This document shows, in pieces, positions 46,640-59,737 of a DNA stretch of 64,000 bases. Positions within the stretch are counted from its first letter, which is position 1, and each line of letters starts with the position of its first letter. The translations under genes and the position numbers were made by a program. Below the pieces are notes generated by a model that worked only from the letters and a program-made list of their open reading frames with translations, was not told the origin of the DNA and did not search any database. Source of the stretch: Zeugodacus cucurbitae (lineage: Eukaryota; Arthropoda; Insecta; Diptera; Tephritidae); NCBI RefSeq assembly GCF_028554725.1, contig NC_071671.1, forward strand, positions 70,426,001-70,490,000. The letters run 5' to 3'.

Positions 46640-49600
46640 CGCTTCAGTGATTGACTTTCGCAGCGCCGGCTATTGTTATTCTAATTGGGTTCATCCAAGA
46701 GAATGTGTATATATTCGATGAATGGTCGGATGATATTGGTAGCAGACTCCGCCACTCTACGACATTATTTTGTGTGCTCTTTGCTTTTGTCTTTCTTCGA
46801 TTGCTATTATTTACAGCGTTAGTTGGTTCTCTTCATTATTTACTTTGCTTAACTTTCGCCCCAGCTTGGCGGTGTTCTTTTTGTGTTGTGTATTTTCGGG
46901 TTATGTGTGCATTCTTTTGTGTGACCTACTTTCTTACTTATCCGTAAATTAAACTTTTCCCACAAAAGATCCATCATCATTTCGATTAATTTGTGTGAAA
47001 CTATTTTTTTATTTATACACAACAAATTGCTGCCTGAAGAACAGCACACTTTCTTCGTTATGCTGGTAGTAAAAGTGTAGAAGAGCTAAACTCGATTCTG
47101 TGAAATTTTGAAGATAGCGGATTTATGACTGATTAGGGCGCCCAATATCTCATTTGGTGAATTTATTTAGTATTTTAGACACTCAAGCGGCAAGTAAAAA
47201 AAACTATTTAATGGCGACCAAAAGTTTCAGTTTGTTTGAAAAATACATCTCAAAGACATGAAACTCATATGTATGCTATCTCGACTTAAGCTGTTTTCGT
47301 TTGTAAACACAAAGCCGACATAAATATTTTGGCTTGGTGTGAATTTTATGATAGATTATGACAAAATAGTGATGAATTTGGCCATAACTGCATAACGGTG
47401 ATTATTACTGACAGAAAAGTGAAATATGCGTGTGATTTTTTTTATAAGAAAAGTATTTATATTAATATTCGAATATGAGAAGCGAACGCAAATAACTGAA
47501 AGCTATTAGTTAGTTATGATTACTACACCAATGCCGCATATAACAGTATTTATCGAGAGCTATTTCTATAAGATTTAACAATTCAATTTGTTGTAGCATT
47601 CTACTTACTCGAGGTGGTGAGTGTCGTATTTACATATTTCTACCATTATGCTAGAATTTAATTAAATAAATTTGAAAGAGAAGAGAGGCAAGCTGTCGAT
47701 TGATTTTTTCAAATTTTTCCAATTTTAGTGAGGTGTTGCTGGCGTCGCTTAACCATCGGAATCAGTTTAAATGGTTTCTAGGTTAGTGGAGTACTTTCAA
47801 TAAGGCCGTCAATGTCTCTTACTTTGCCGAGCTTATGATTCGAGGTTTTCTTCTAATTACGGAACAGCTGTTTTGTCGAAAGCAACCTCAAAGTTTATAA
47901 ATACTATTTCGGAAATCGCTGAAGGTAAAGAGTAAGGAGTAAACCTTAAAACGGAAAGAAAAGACGGAAAACTGTAGATTTATCAAACAGTCGATAACGG
48001 ATTCGAATTAAAAACCGCTTCATACTAATTAGATCCTCTGAAAGCTGTATCGATTTGATAATTCTGTGTAAACTTCGGAAAGTTTAAATGAAATAATTTT
48101 GAATATTGCCACCTCTTTGAAAATATAATGTCAAGATTTAAAAAAGGTAAAGATACATCGCAAATTGTAAACTCGTTCAATTAGATGGCAACATTTGGAA
48201 ATAAATTTAAAGAGAGTTGCAATCTATTTAAAAAATTTTATTCAATTTAATTGTGAGATATATGTACTTATTATTTCGGATATCAAATTATTTATATAAG
48301 TTCAAATACATTTGAACAGCATGGCCACGTTTTTAAAATTTGTATTAAATTAAATTATTTATCTCCAAAATAGTTTTGAACTGAAGTGTCACGACCTATG
48401 CTTATTACATAAGCAGCATAATAAATTTGAATTCTTGTCAACTCTTTGAGTGAATTGTTATCATTAGGCATTCATCAACTAATTTGCATTGATATTTTAA
48501 TATATATGGATTCAAGAAACTAACAATTAGGGAAGACCTAATTTAAGTGCCGGCTAGTTTTCTATACTCTCACTTATTACAAACCACCGGCTTACAGAAA
48601 ATCAGCTCCAATCCGCTTTTCTGTAGCAGCATATCCCCAATCCACTGAACCAAATAAAATCCAGCGATTTGAAATTTTTCTAAATCATGAGTTTTTATTG
48701 ATCTCTGCTTGTGTTCAGTACAATTAAATGTGAGTTTTATTTTGTGTGTGTGTTCGCTTATATGCAGCTATGTATATTTGTTTACATTTCATTATTTTAT
48801 TCTTATTATTCTTCAATGCTAAACTATCATTATTCATTTACATATATTTATGTTGCATTACTAAGTATTATATATATATATATATATATATATTTGTATA
48901 TATGTATACTATGTAATTTATGTTGCATGTATTTATTTTTTACTTTTGTTTTTGTTTCTGTTATTTGTTCGCGTGACTATTATTCCTTTGTTATTATCAT
49001 TAGTATATCGTTATCATTATTGTATGCCAAGGATAGATGAAAGTTTGTCTGTATGTATGCATGTATGTGTTCGAGTTTCGAACAATACAAATGAACTAAT
49101 TGGAAATGCATTATAAAATTACATGATATTATATTATATACTTCACTACATTATGTACAAATTAGTTATATATTTTGCCGTATTTTTTCTGTATTTTTCT
49201 GATTTATGTTTCTAATATTTTATTACTAAAAGACTGCAGCACACTTGTTGCTTAGTTGAAAGGGCTAAGAGTTGGCTGTAATTTTTCGGTATTATTTACA
49301 ATTTGGTTATCTTCTTTTCATCACAAATTAAATTAAACTTGCTTACATTTTATATTTATTTCTTATTTCTTTTCCTTAACATTTTAGTTTTATATAAAAT
49401 TGTAATTCTATCTTAACATTCCACACGCATTCAACCATTATCAAGCAATTAGTACAAATTAGTACGGAAAAATTAAAAAAAAACAATTTTATTAGTATTT
49501 TATAAAAATATGTGAAATGTATGCAAAAATTATTATTTAAAAAAATATTCATTTTATTTATTTGATAGAATTTTTGTTAAATAATAACGAAAACATGTTT

Positions 49601-51881
49601 AATTGCTTCCAATCTTTTTAGTAGAGTTGGTAATGTTTGTTCGATTCACGTGTTATTATGCATTGCGCCTAAATGTAGGCAAGCAACTACCTAAACCAAG
49701 ACTCATAATATATTCTTAATTAAAGAGTCACACCCTAGAAGGGCCAATGCTCATCGCAATCACCATTAATGTCCTATAAGAAATGATAAGTCTGGATCTT
49801 GGAACTTTTTCGAGATTTTAAAGACACTAATTTAAAAAATAATGAATTCTGAGACTCTACAAGAGAAAATCATGTGATTTAATGTATGATTTGCGAGCAA
49901 TTGTCAGTTGTGCGTAAATATATATACATTTTAGTGTAAATCAATAATAAAAAAATCAAAAATATAAAGCACTGAATTTACGATTTCATGTCTTCTTCAT
50001 AATTACAAATACAAATACAAATTTAATTCATTATCAAAGTTACTTATTCATTCATAGTTTATTTATTGTACATACTCCTTGCAGATTCTTAAATAACAAT
50101 TTCTTGCTCTTCATTACCTCCGCTCGGTTCTGCTGCTGTGGAGTTGTATTTTACACTTAACGGCTAATGCGTGAAAATCTAACTGTTTTTACTCTCTAAA
50201 ATCTACCACACTTCATCGTTTGTCCATATTCTCGATTACCCTATAGCGCTACGCCATATAAATATATTTATCTATATGTCTGTCTGTTTTTGTGTGTTTG
50301 CTTCATTGTATTTCACTTTGTGGTTAATGTTTTTATTTGTTTTTGTTATTATAATAAAATTTAATTACTTCTAAAATGAACTTAAAACTATTGACTTGCA
50401 TTAGTTTACTGACTATTTACATATATATTTTCGTTTTACAATTCAATTGCCGGCGCTGTCGAACTGGATTCATCGGCTAAAAATGCTGGCAAGTGACTAG
50501 TTGTGTGAAAGTGGGTATCTGGGCGAGGAAATGGAAACTCAAAACTGCGATGAGGATATGAATATGCAAATACACACACACACTAATACAACTGTATAAA
50601 ATTATTTTCCTGTTGATAATCAGCTTGATGCCGATTAGTTCTGAGTTTTATAAAAAAGAAATCAAAAACAAGCAAATTAAATTAAAATATTTTGGAAAAA
50701 ACTGCACATTTACACATTTTAATAGATCATGAAGGTGAGCGATAAAATCGGCAAACCAATGAAATATTTTTGCACCAAAATTGAGAGAGACATAGAATTG
50801 TAGTATTTAATTTACAAACAATTTTTGTTATACTTTTGATTAACAATATATATTATTTCATTATATTATTTCGTTCAAATCAAAATTTTGGAGAATTTTG
50901 ATTATGAAAACATTCAAGTCATTGCAAAATTAATGCTCATTTACCGTTAATCCGCAGCAAATATCGAAGTTCAAATGGGTTTGGCAGTAATGAATTCAAT
51001 GAATAAAGTTTTACAAATTGAATTTATTGTTGGTGAACGCCTGCAGTAAATTAGAGTATTGAAATTTCATGAGAATAATTCTAGGAATAAAATAAAGTAT
51101 CAAATTTTCGCCACCAACTTCAAAAAAGTGTATGTGTGTATGTGCAAAAATCACATGATGGAGCGCCGCATTATATTTTTGCAGTTCAAAATAATTTTAT
51201 TTTCCACGCGAAAATCTCGTTTTCAATGACATTGAAAAAATTCAAATTAATTTCAGCACTCACAAATATTATATTGCACAATTGCAATGCCGACATATAA
51301 AAGTTAGTTTTACTCCATTAAATATATTAAATGTAGTTATAATTAGCAATAGGTGAATATATGTATGTATATGTACATGGGGGTTTTAAAAAACACTGCT
51401 TATTATTACAAATTACGGCTACAGCTATATTGTGCATGGTATTAAATTTCATTTAGCCACTCATTATTGCAAATTTTAACCAATTAATTTTATTATCATT
51501 CATTTCATTTTCACATTCACTGTGTGTCGCTTAAATGCTCCGACGCCCCGTTATACTAATTACATAGCCACGCGCATATATTTGAGTGTCTTCAACGCCG
51601 CCAGGTGAACACACGCGTACCAACTATTTTTTGCATACAATTACACATTTCATTATGTATAGATACATGTACATATGTCTGTATGAATGGGCAATACGCC
51701 GCCGGATAGAATGAGAAGTGGGGCAAGCAGGAATATTAAAAAAAAAATAATAATTTTTTTTGGAGAAAATAAAAGTGAATTTTTTTTATTTGTAATCCTT
51801 TAATTAATTTACAATAAGAAAATTTAACGGCAATTCTTAAATTTTTGAAACGATTTTGAAATATGGTAAAGTATGAGCAGC
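46640..51881. other. AT-rich gene desert
   Basis: Very AT-rich DNA with a TA microsatellite at 48868-48893, many A/T homopolymers and short ACACAC runs. No gene signal is supported. Confidence 0.6.
48868..48893. repeat. (TA)n microsatellite
   Basis: Pure TA run. Confidence 0.95.
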
Positions 51882-52090
51882 TTTCGATTCGCCACGTTTC
51901 TGCTTGTTAAGCTCGAATTATGCTTTTAATTTATATCTGAGCGCAACACCAAATTTATAAAGTTCAATTTGATATAAGAGAATATATTGAGAACTCTTCA
52001 AAGTCATATACACGATTTTCAATCACCTCATATTTGCTTATACCAGTTTTAAGAGAGTTATGCCAGTTTATTGTTCGATTCACAACTGAA
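51882..52090. repeat. Dispersed repeat, copy B
   Basis: Partner of the repeat at 19282-19478: same start (TTCGATTCGCC) and end (CCAGTTTATTGTTCGATTC), diverged in the middle. Confidence 0.5.
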
Positions 52091-52186
52091 TTTCATATAC
52101 CAAAATAATTCAATGCAACTATTTGTACAAAAATTTAAGATTCTGAATCCGAGTTGAGACCGGAAAAGAAATATTTATAAATTTAA

Positions 52187-52914
52187 GGGGCACACCTAGT
52201 GTGAATTTTCAAAAAAAATCATTTTTTTTTTTTTGGTTCATATTTCGGTAGATTACATTACCTTTAAAAATAACATATTAAAATTTCAAATCGATATCTC
52301 AAATAGTTTTTGTGTTATAGCAATTTAAAGAGCAGCCGCTCGGTAACAGTGAATACCATCATTTTATCTTTAAACGCGTTTTTCTCGAAACATCATTTTC
52401 CAAATTTGATGCAGTGATTACTCAAAAACAAATGATCCGATCACTATCGAGTATTTTTTACATGTTCTTTATATAGTTCTCCGTACAATGACCTATCGAT
52501 TTTTGATCTGATCAAAAAATCGTATTTTGGCAGGCTAAAAACGACCAAAATTTTGGGTAAAATTCTTCTATTTTTTTTTTTAAAGCCGCCGTATTGTCAA
52601 TTTTTGATTTTTTTTTTTTATCGTAGGTCATTGTCCAGACAATATTATCTAGTTTAAGGAGAATTTTTTTTTTTTTTAGATTTCATCCACGGAGGTGGCC
52701 GGAATCACTGCAGCAGTGAAGGACCTTTTTTTCGCGCCGTTGGAGATCGACTATAATTTAAAAAATATTTAATTTTTTTTTTCAAAAATTTCACTGTATA
52801 TTCTTGAAACATGTATATATATTCTTGAAATTTTGAAATAATTGATAAAGTAGTTTTTTTAATAAAAATTCCCAAAAATCACTTTTTTTTAGGCCATTAC
52901 ACTAGGTGTGCCCC
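52187..52914. mobile_element. Non-autonomous TTAA-flanked DNA transposon, 728 bp
   Basis: Perfect 16-bp inverted ends GGGGCACACCTAGTGT (52187-52202 and, inverted, 52899-52914) are each flanked by TTAA (52183-52186 and 52915-52918), the target duplication used by piggyBac and Kolobok elements. The inside is AT-rich with many T tracts and has no open frame of note, so it depends on a transposase in trans. Which superfamily is not decided by the ends alone. The intact TIR and TSD suggest a fairly recent insertion. Confidence 0.85.
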
Positions 52915-52918
52915 TTAA

Positions 52919-53270
52919 GTAAAAGTAGATGGTCAGCTGTTTTGAATCGAAAATGATATTTTGAAAGCTTTGCTCAAGAAAACAACAACAAATGCAATGA
53001 GCATCAGCCAAGTTTTAAGGCAAAATATATATAACTACCGAGGTCAATATTTCCATACACATACATATGCACAAGTACAGAAGCCATTATGCATACAGCA
53101 ACAATTTCAATCAAATTTCAACTATGACTAATAAGTCTTAAATTTTAGCATCACCATACCAACGTACCACCGCTAGATGCAGCAATTCAATTACTGATCT
53201 CAAAACGGATGACTCAGCACGCACCGCTCAACATGCACGCTTACATCTAAGGTATTAAATTAGACTATTC

Positions 53271-53303
<33 letters not shown>

Positions 53304-54200
53304 AGAATCTTCAATTTTAGTTGTTGGCTTAATTGCTATGATTTTTTTGGTTTGACTTTTACTGTTATTTTTACTATAATTACTATATTCACTACAAGTG
53401 TTTCGCTTAAATTTCACTACAGTTATTTGATTTCTTGAATCTATCTCATCTATATGTATGTATCTTAAAGGTTGCGTGCGTGTGTGTGTGTTTATGTGTT
53501 TCTCCACATTTTAACTTATTATCAGTAGTCCGTCGTGTACGTTTTATATCAGTTTATGTGTGTGGGAAAGTAAAAGTAATTTCGTAAAAATTTCTAACCC
53601 AAATGGCCGCACAGCCGAGCGCGCGAGTTCGTTCAATGAGAAAAATGTGGCAATGTGGCGCGGCTGGGCCTCAGTCGGCAGTAAACTGGTCATATGCTGA
53701 CGCGGCACTCCAACGCGAGGAGAGTCAGGCGGGAGGCGGCGCCACAAGTGAGTCGAATGCAGGTCGCCGAGTGCTCGGCTAGAGCTGCGCGCTTGTTCGT
53801 TAAAATCGCACACACACACTGGCGCCGCGTTCGCCGTTTAATCACCAGCTGCGCCTGGTCTCTTGCGGCACAACGCGGGAAGGGGCGGTGCGGCGCGGAA
53901 CAGGACGTTCAACCGCGTTGTTTGCAGCACTTGGGTGCGTGAGTGTTTTAACTTTAATGCGTTAACGCCCCTCTGCACACTTGCGCGCCCCGAACTGCTG
54001 CACTCGGCAAGACGCCTTTTGCCGCTTCAGCACTGCTCCCATTTCGTTTTGCCAACTCAACGCCCGCGCGGGCCTTCAGCATAGCGCGCAACTGTTGCGT
54101 CAACTACTTCATTTAGCGCCGTACTCCTGCATGTGTTTGTATATATGTATGTATGAGTGTGTGAGTGTGTGAGTCAGTATAATTGTTTGTGCTCGGTCAC
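52919..54200. other. Intergenic, partly CpG-rich
   Basis: Begins AT-rich with a TA microsatellite (53269-53292) and becomes CpG-rich from about 53590 (GCGCGCGAG, GGCGGCGCC). No coding frame is supported; the CpG-rich part may belong to a promoter or leader exon. Confidence 0.4.
53269..53292. repeat. (AT)n microsatellite
   Basis: AT run followed by GTATGTGTGTG. Confidence 0.95.
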
Positions 54201-54352
54201 AACTTCATCTTCATCTTGTAATTTCGCTGAGTGCGCGTGTTGCATGCGAACTTCTTGCGGTTGCACCACTAATGCTAATGCGCCTCGGGCTGCGGCGGCT
54301 GCGACTGTGTCTTTGGTAGTTGCGCCTGTTGCTACACCCTATACTCACGCAC

Positions 54353-54638
54353 CTGCAGTCATTGGTGGCGCGTGCTGTGCATTGTGGCGTTGCCGTTGAA
54401 GTTTCACCCCCGCTTCCGTCGCCACCGCCGCCGCCGTCGTTGCTGTTGTTATTACTTCTGCTGCATTTGCTGGCGCTTCTGGTTGCCACAGTGAGTATTG
54501 TTGCCGCCGCTGTTGTTGTTGCGAGGAAATGTTGCAAACAACAAGTGAAAATGGTGAAGAGCATGCAACAAATGCTACAGTAGAAATTGCCGCTGTACAT
54601 GCTGCTCGAGTTGTGTTGCATGGCCGCAGGGTGCTCAC
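54353..54638 (-). CDS. Candidate 5' coding exon with hydrophobic leader
   Basis: On the minus strand an acceptor-like TCCCTCTTTACAG (ending 54639) precedes an exon with ATG at 54621-54619. The first 89 codons give a polar start (MQHNSSSMYSG), a Cys-rich hydrophobic segment (CCMLFTIFTCCLQHFLA) that could be an uncleaved signal or signal anchor, then Asn/Gly/Asp-rich low complexity. A strong donor-like CAG|GTGCGTGAGT follows at 54352. The frame also stays open upstream to an ATG at 54720 and downstream to 54211, so it might be unspliced. No downstream exon was identified in the window and the family is not recognised. Confidence 0.3.
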
Positions 54639-54721
54639 CTGTAAAGAGGGAAAAGAGCAAAGGAAGCATTGATATAAGAAAATTGCGAAGAAACGTTGCG
54701 GTCATGAATAAGTGAGCCATA

Positions 54722-56150
54722 AACTAAACAAGTACTGAAGTACTCAAGAAATGAAGGAAGGACTGAATGCCTGAATGAATATAGCGGTGAGTGTGCGTGT
54801 CTAAGGGTACGTTCACACTAAGCAACTATTGTAGGTACATAAATGCTGACTTCTAGTGCTGGAAATGTTTTGATTTCCTCTAAGTTGGCTGATTTCTCTT
54901 TTTTATGTGCATTAAAATATTTCTACAAGGAAACAATATTATAGTTCTTCTTGTCCCATCCGGAAGTGAACTCGGTGTAAATACTAATATATATAATAGT
55001 GAATCGTATAGCTGGAAAAATCTTGAACTCAATTTACTCCGGCTCTTATAGAGATCTCAAACACGTTTTCGTTGAGGACTTATCATATTTTTTACTCAGT
55101 ATATTGCCTGAGGTCTTCAATAAGCGGCCGAACTTATCGGATATTTCAGAGCGGTTAGTCTAAAAATTTTAATTTTATAACTCAGTTAGTATCAGATGTT
55201 TTCAATACAACCTCATAACGGTATTCTTATTTGTCAGTTTCTGTACTCCTGTACTCTTGTCGAACGGTCAGTGTTAAGATTCCCCAGCGGGGTCTTTCAT
55301 TCCATTCCTTCCATTCCTTCCATTCGCTTCTATTGCACAATTAAAATACATTGTATATTTATGGTGTTTGCATAGAGTAACGGTAACAGTAAACACAAAC
55401 AGCACGAACCGGGTACAATGCAAAAGTCTATAAAGTAACGGTACTACGTCAGTTGAAAAAGCAAAGCATGAACTATACAAGAAACTAGAAAAACTACATT
55501 GCATGGGGAGAGGGGTAAAGAGGTAGCGGCGAATTCAGGAAATGATAAAAGCTGTAGGGCACAAGCACAGACACACATTCGCAGTTACTCATATATATAT
55601 ATATATAAATGTGTTTTTGTGTTGGTGAGTTCGCACAGACTTTGGCTGCGCTCAACTGCTGGCGCCTGTTCACCTGCATCCTTTGGCAGGGCAACCAAAC
55701 CAACTGGAAGTGGCCGATAACATAAATGGCTTTTTCTATTATTTAGTTCATTCGCCCTACTTCTTAACTTCCTCGCCTCTCTTTCCCACCGCTTGACTTG
55801 CTATTATTCGCTTCTGCAAAATGTTGCAACTCACGTAATGCGTAGCGGCATTAGCATTTGCTGCAGTTGCATAACACAGTGTGTTCAATTTTATTTCGAA
55901 AATAAAAAAAGTTTCGTATTTAGAGTTTGGATCGTTGAATGTCGTGCGTGTGTTGAGTTGCTTTCTTATTTTGGCGTCTTCCTTTCGTTAGCCACTATGT
56001 TGCAACAATTGCTGATGCTGTAGTAGTCAGCGGATCACAACACAACAACCCAGTCCCAACTTGAGATTGATGAGTTCAATGATTGTTGAAGCGTTGCTTC
56101 GACCTTTAATTGTCCAAGAATTTATTTAACGATGAGGACTTTGGTCATCA
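54722..56150. other. Intergenic, no supported gene
   Basis: Contains GTACGTTCACACTAAGCAAC near 54808, similar to GTGTTCATACAACTAC near 57730, a CCATTCCTTCC tandem stretch near 55298-55325, and a TA run at 55590-55607. No coding signal is supported. Confidence 0.5.
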
Positions 56151-56152
56151 GT

Positions 56153-56735
56153 GAAGAGTTATCAACAATACCAACAATGTCAGTCTCGAAATCCAGCGCA
56201 GAATCTCTCTTTCCAACAGGTGCTACTTTGGACTGAGTAGGCAATTAAAAAGTAAAGTCCTCTCTCGGCGAATCAAAATCAAACTCTACAAGTCGCTTAT
56301 CATTCCCGTCCAGCTTTATGGTGCAGAAGCTTGGACGATGTCAACATGAGACGACACTAGGAGTTTTCAAGAGGAAAATTTTGCGCAGGATTTATGGTCC
56401 TCAGAACATTGGCAACGGCGAATACCGCAGACGATGGAACGATGAGCTGTATGAGTTATATGACGACATTGACATAGTTCAGCGAATAAAAAGACAGCGG
56501 CTAGGTCATGTTTTCCGAATGGACGAAAACACTCCAGCTCTGAAAGTGTTCGATGCAGTCACCGCCGGAGGAAGCCGAAGAAGGGGAAGGCCTCCGCTCC
56601 GTTGGAGGGACCAGGTGGAGAGCACCCTGGTTACACTTGGAATCTCCAACAGGCGCCGAACTGCGAAGGAAAGAGAGGAGTGGCGCGATCTCATCGATTC
56701 GGCTATAACCGGCTAAACGGTTGAAGCGGTTCTAA
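56153..56735 (+). mobile_element. LINE (RTE-like) 3' fragment, copy 1
   Basis: Encodes only the region after the reverse transcriptase core: an IQRRISLSNRCYFGLSRQLK block, then an LYGAEAW block, and, in another frame, GEYRRRWNDELYELYDDIDIV and GRPPLRWRDQVE. These are the C-terminal blocks of RTE-type non-LTR elements common in insects. Compared with copy 2, five bases are missing near 56347, which gives a TGA at 56347-56349 and shifts the frame, and nine bases near 56500. The C-terminal stop TAA is at 56714-56716. Severely 5' truncated and inactive. Confidence 0.8.
56318..56716 (+). pseudogene. C-terminal LINE ORF remnant
   Basis: Open frame in the frame used after the five-base deletion; holds ETTLGVFKRKILRRIYGP, the GEYRRRWNDELYELYDD block and the terminal GRPPLRWRDQVE block up to the element's natural stop. 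It lacks the reverse transcriptase motifs and the endonuclease and cannot function. Confidence 0.8.
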
Positions 56736-56739
56736 AATT

Positions 56740-59735
56740 TTATAAAACCTTCAAGACAGTATAAGGTGACTCATATACTATCCCTTCAAGATTATTTTGT
56801 CAGGGTAGTTATTTTCCGCAGCAAATCTTTGGATTATTTATTCACGGACCGATGTTATTGCTTCAAATGCTTGGGCGATAGACTTAACCACAGACTTTCA
56901 GTGGAAATTGAATACTCTGGGGACCACCCTGTGCTCGGCGTTTATAAATCTTTATTCTAGGCAGTTGAATTTTTTCACGGTTTTCTCTCCTTGAACTGAA
57001 CCTAATCCAACTCCGATAGGGTAAATAGTAAAAATAACTGTTAACTGCCTAACGAACTACAACACAGCCAGCTAGTCGAAAGTGATGGTGCTGGTACTTA
57101 AACCCCTTCATGTAAAAATAAAAGTAGATAAAAATAGATCTGTTGCGCTTAGAAGCTAAGCAATTTCATGAAATATAAAATGCGATATGCCATAGGCAAA
57201 TGGAACTTTTGATTGCATTACACAATGAGACAGCAACAGAGCTTCCACGAAGGGTATACAAAGTGGCATATGGCAACATATGCAGGGATACCTACACGAG
57301 TATTTCAGCCTGGAGGCAATTTGAAAGCTAGTGCCAAGGCGAACACCGTTTCTGTGCTATGGATATACGAGTATTGCCAGAGACTACTGTTGCTTAAGCG
57401 TCTGCTTGTAAAGAAGCAGTTGGATTTAACAACCTGCAGGAAATCTGTTTACTCTAGCAATATGTTGCACAGGGATTATAACCTTCAAAATGCCCAGGAA
57501 GTCGAGTATAAATGATTTCTGGTTGGGACAGAAACAAATAAAAGTTATTTCTATAAGTGGAACAGTTCAAGAATTTCATAACCATAGGGGCACTGTTCAT
57601 ATATGCACACTGTATATTTATGCGAATTTAGCTGTCATGCTATCTTGGACGCATTGTACTAAGGCTCTCGCGATACTCGAACTGTCCAAAGCTAGTTCGC
57701 CTTCAGTTCTATAAAAATTTTACCTACGGGGTGTTCATACAACTACTATAGGTGGCATGTAATTGCTAACAAATAAGCAGAAGGCGTTGAATAGAAATAC
57801 AAGACTGCTCTTCTTTAACAATAGAACTTGAAACAAAATCTAAACTGAAAACAGAGGTAGGCTCTGGGCGTAAAAAACGAACAAAAAAAGCGAACAAAAA
57901 CGACGAGTAGCTGAAGTGAACTGAGTGAATGGCCAAAAGCCAATTGATAGCGCTACTAATACTAATCCTACCCTCACTAACAACAACAATAACGCAAACT
58001 GTTCTGTTGCAACAACGGAAGCGTTAGACACACAGCGTACGGACGAAAAGACAACACTAACGAAGACACGTCACCTACGACACGAAGTCGCTAAAGGCAA
58101 AACAGGGACACAACGAGCTTCGGTGAGAATGCCTGCGAACTGCAATAGTACGCAGTTCCAAACGCTGGACGGCTAACATACATATATACTGTCTCTAACT
58201 AACGATGCCCCAAGTGGAGCAACTAAATGGAGCTGGCGTTCGGGTGAATTGTGAAAAAAAGTGTCGTGAGTGGAAAAGTGCCGGAAATGCAGCGCTGGGT
58301 TTGGGTGAAAGCCACGCGACTCGCAGAGTTTCTAATGAGCGCGCTGGCTGGCGGCAAGCCGCAACGCGGAGCAGCGCGCCCTGGACCTGGCAGTATTGGC
58401 ACGACCTTTTAGGATCGCATTTTTTTCCGACCGTCGCCTTAGGCTAAACATAACACATAAACAAAATGAATGGATGTGGCAGCGAGTTGCAATGTGTTGC
58501 ACAATATGTTCCACATTCCACATGCCGCACACACCACACTCCAGCTTCCATTGTGACGGATTGCAGCGCCCTTTTTAAGTGGCCTGTCAAATGACTGGCA
58601 ACGCCTCGCGAACACCAAGATTGTCCAGCGTCCTACTGCATTGTTGCTGTTGTTGGTTGTTTCGGGTAATCGACCGTTAAAGCGGCTTCGCCATTTACTT
58701 TTGTTTGCAATGCGCAATGCATTTCCTCACAATTCAACGCTACAGCCCCGCTCACAGCCCCGCACAGGCTCTTGCACTTATTTATTTATTTTGCCTCTGC
58801 TCTCTGCTGCTTCTTTAAGCGCGAAGAAAAGCATCTTTCTTATTGTGCACTCGGAAAGAACGCAAACATTTACCCAATGCAACGAAAAAATGCACAAAAA
58901 AAATGTTGCACACAAAGAGTGGCTGGCGAAATAGTGTTGCAGTTGTTGCATAAAAGAAACCATTTGGCACAAGTTTATTTATCGCTCGAGGCGCCTCAAT
59001 TTCCAGTCTGTGTGCAGTAACACTACCATTAGAATGCACTTACCCACATACACATAGCGATACTCGAGCACACATAAAGCAAGTTGTAAGCTGCCATAGA
59101 AAACCACGCAAATATCTACTTAACACACGGACACAAACACTCACACATACATGTGATATATATATATATATATGTAAGTATATAGTTAAGCGACTGCTGT
59201 GTGTGCGTGTGTGTGGCAAGTAGTTTATGGCATGTGTTGTATAAATATTGGTGTGTAGTTAATTATTTTTTGCAGCTTAAGGCATTTCCTGTGTACACTC
59301 AGTCATCATCGCTTTGTGCGACGACTCTTTTAACCCTAAAATGGAAAAATAATAACAACAGCAACAACAAATTGAAGGCATTTATGCTATAGTTTTCACA
59401 TAGAAGTGCAGAAATAAATCAAAAGAAAGGAAATTGCTACAAATAAAAGCTGCTTGGCGAGCTGAAGCTTTGCTCTTTGCAGCATGGGAGTTAACTGCGT
59501 CACCCAGTTCGGTACTCTTCCGTTTGGGTCTCACAAAAACACAAAAAAAGGGACAAGTATTTGACTACTAATGAAATATCGCTGACGCATTTTAGTGGTA
59601 GTGAGGTCATCGAAAGTTTATGAACTGTTGAGCCTAAATCTTTTGCCACGTATTGGATATAGATCATTAATGTTGGTTGGTGAAACCCCCTTTCGAGTAA
59701 CATTAAATCAAAACATAACGATCATCTTACACCAT
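56740..59735. other. Intergenic, possible leader exon near 57.85-58.3 kb
   Basis: Holds CAACAACAATAACGC-type repeats near 57980 and sequence of fly leader-exon type (GTGAATTGTGAAAAAAAGTG) with a donor-like GTC|GTGAGTGG near 58265, in a moderately GC-rich block to about 58750. These hint at an untranslated first exon on the plus strand, but no coding exon is visible. A TA run lies at 59156-59173. Confidence 0.3.
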
Positions 59736-59737
59736 TT

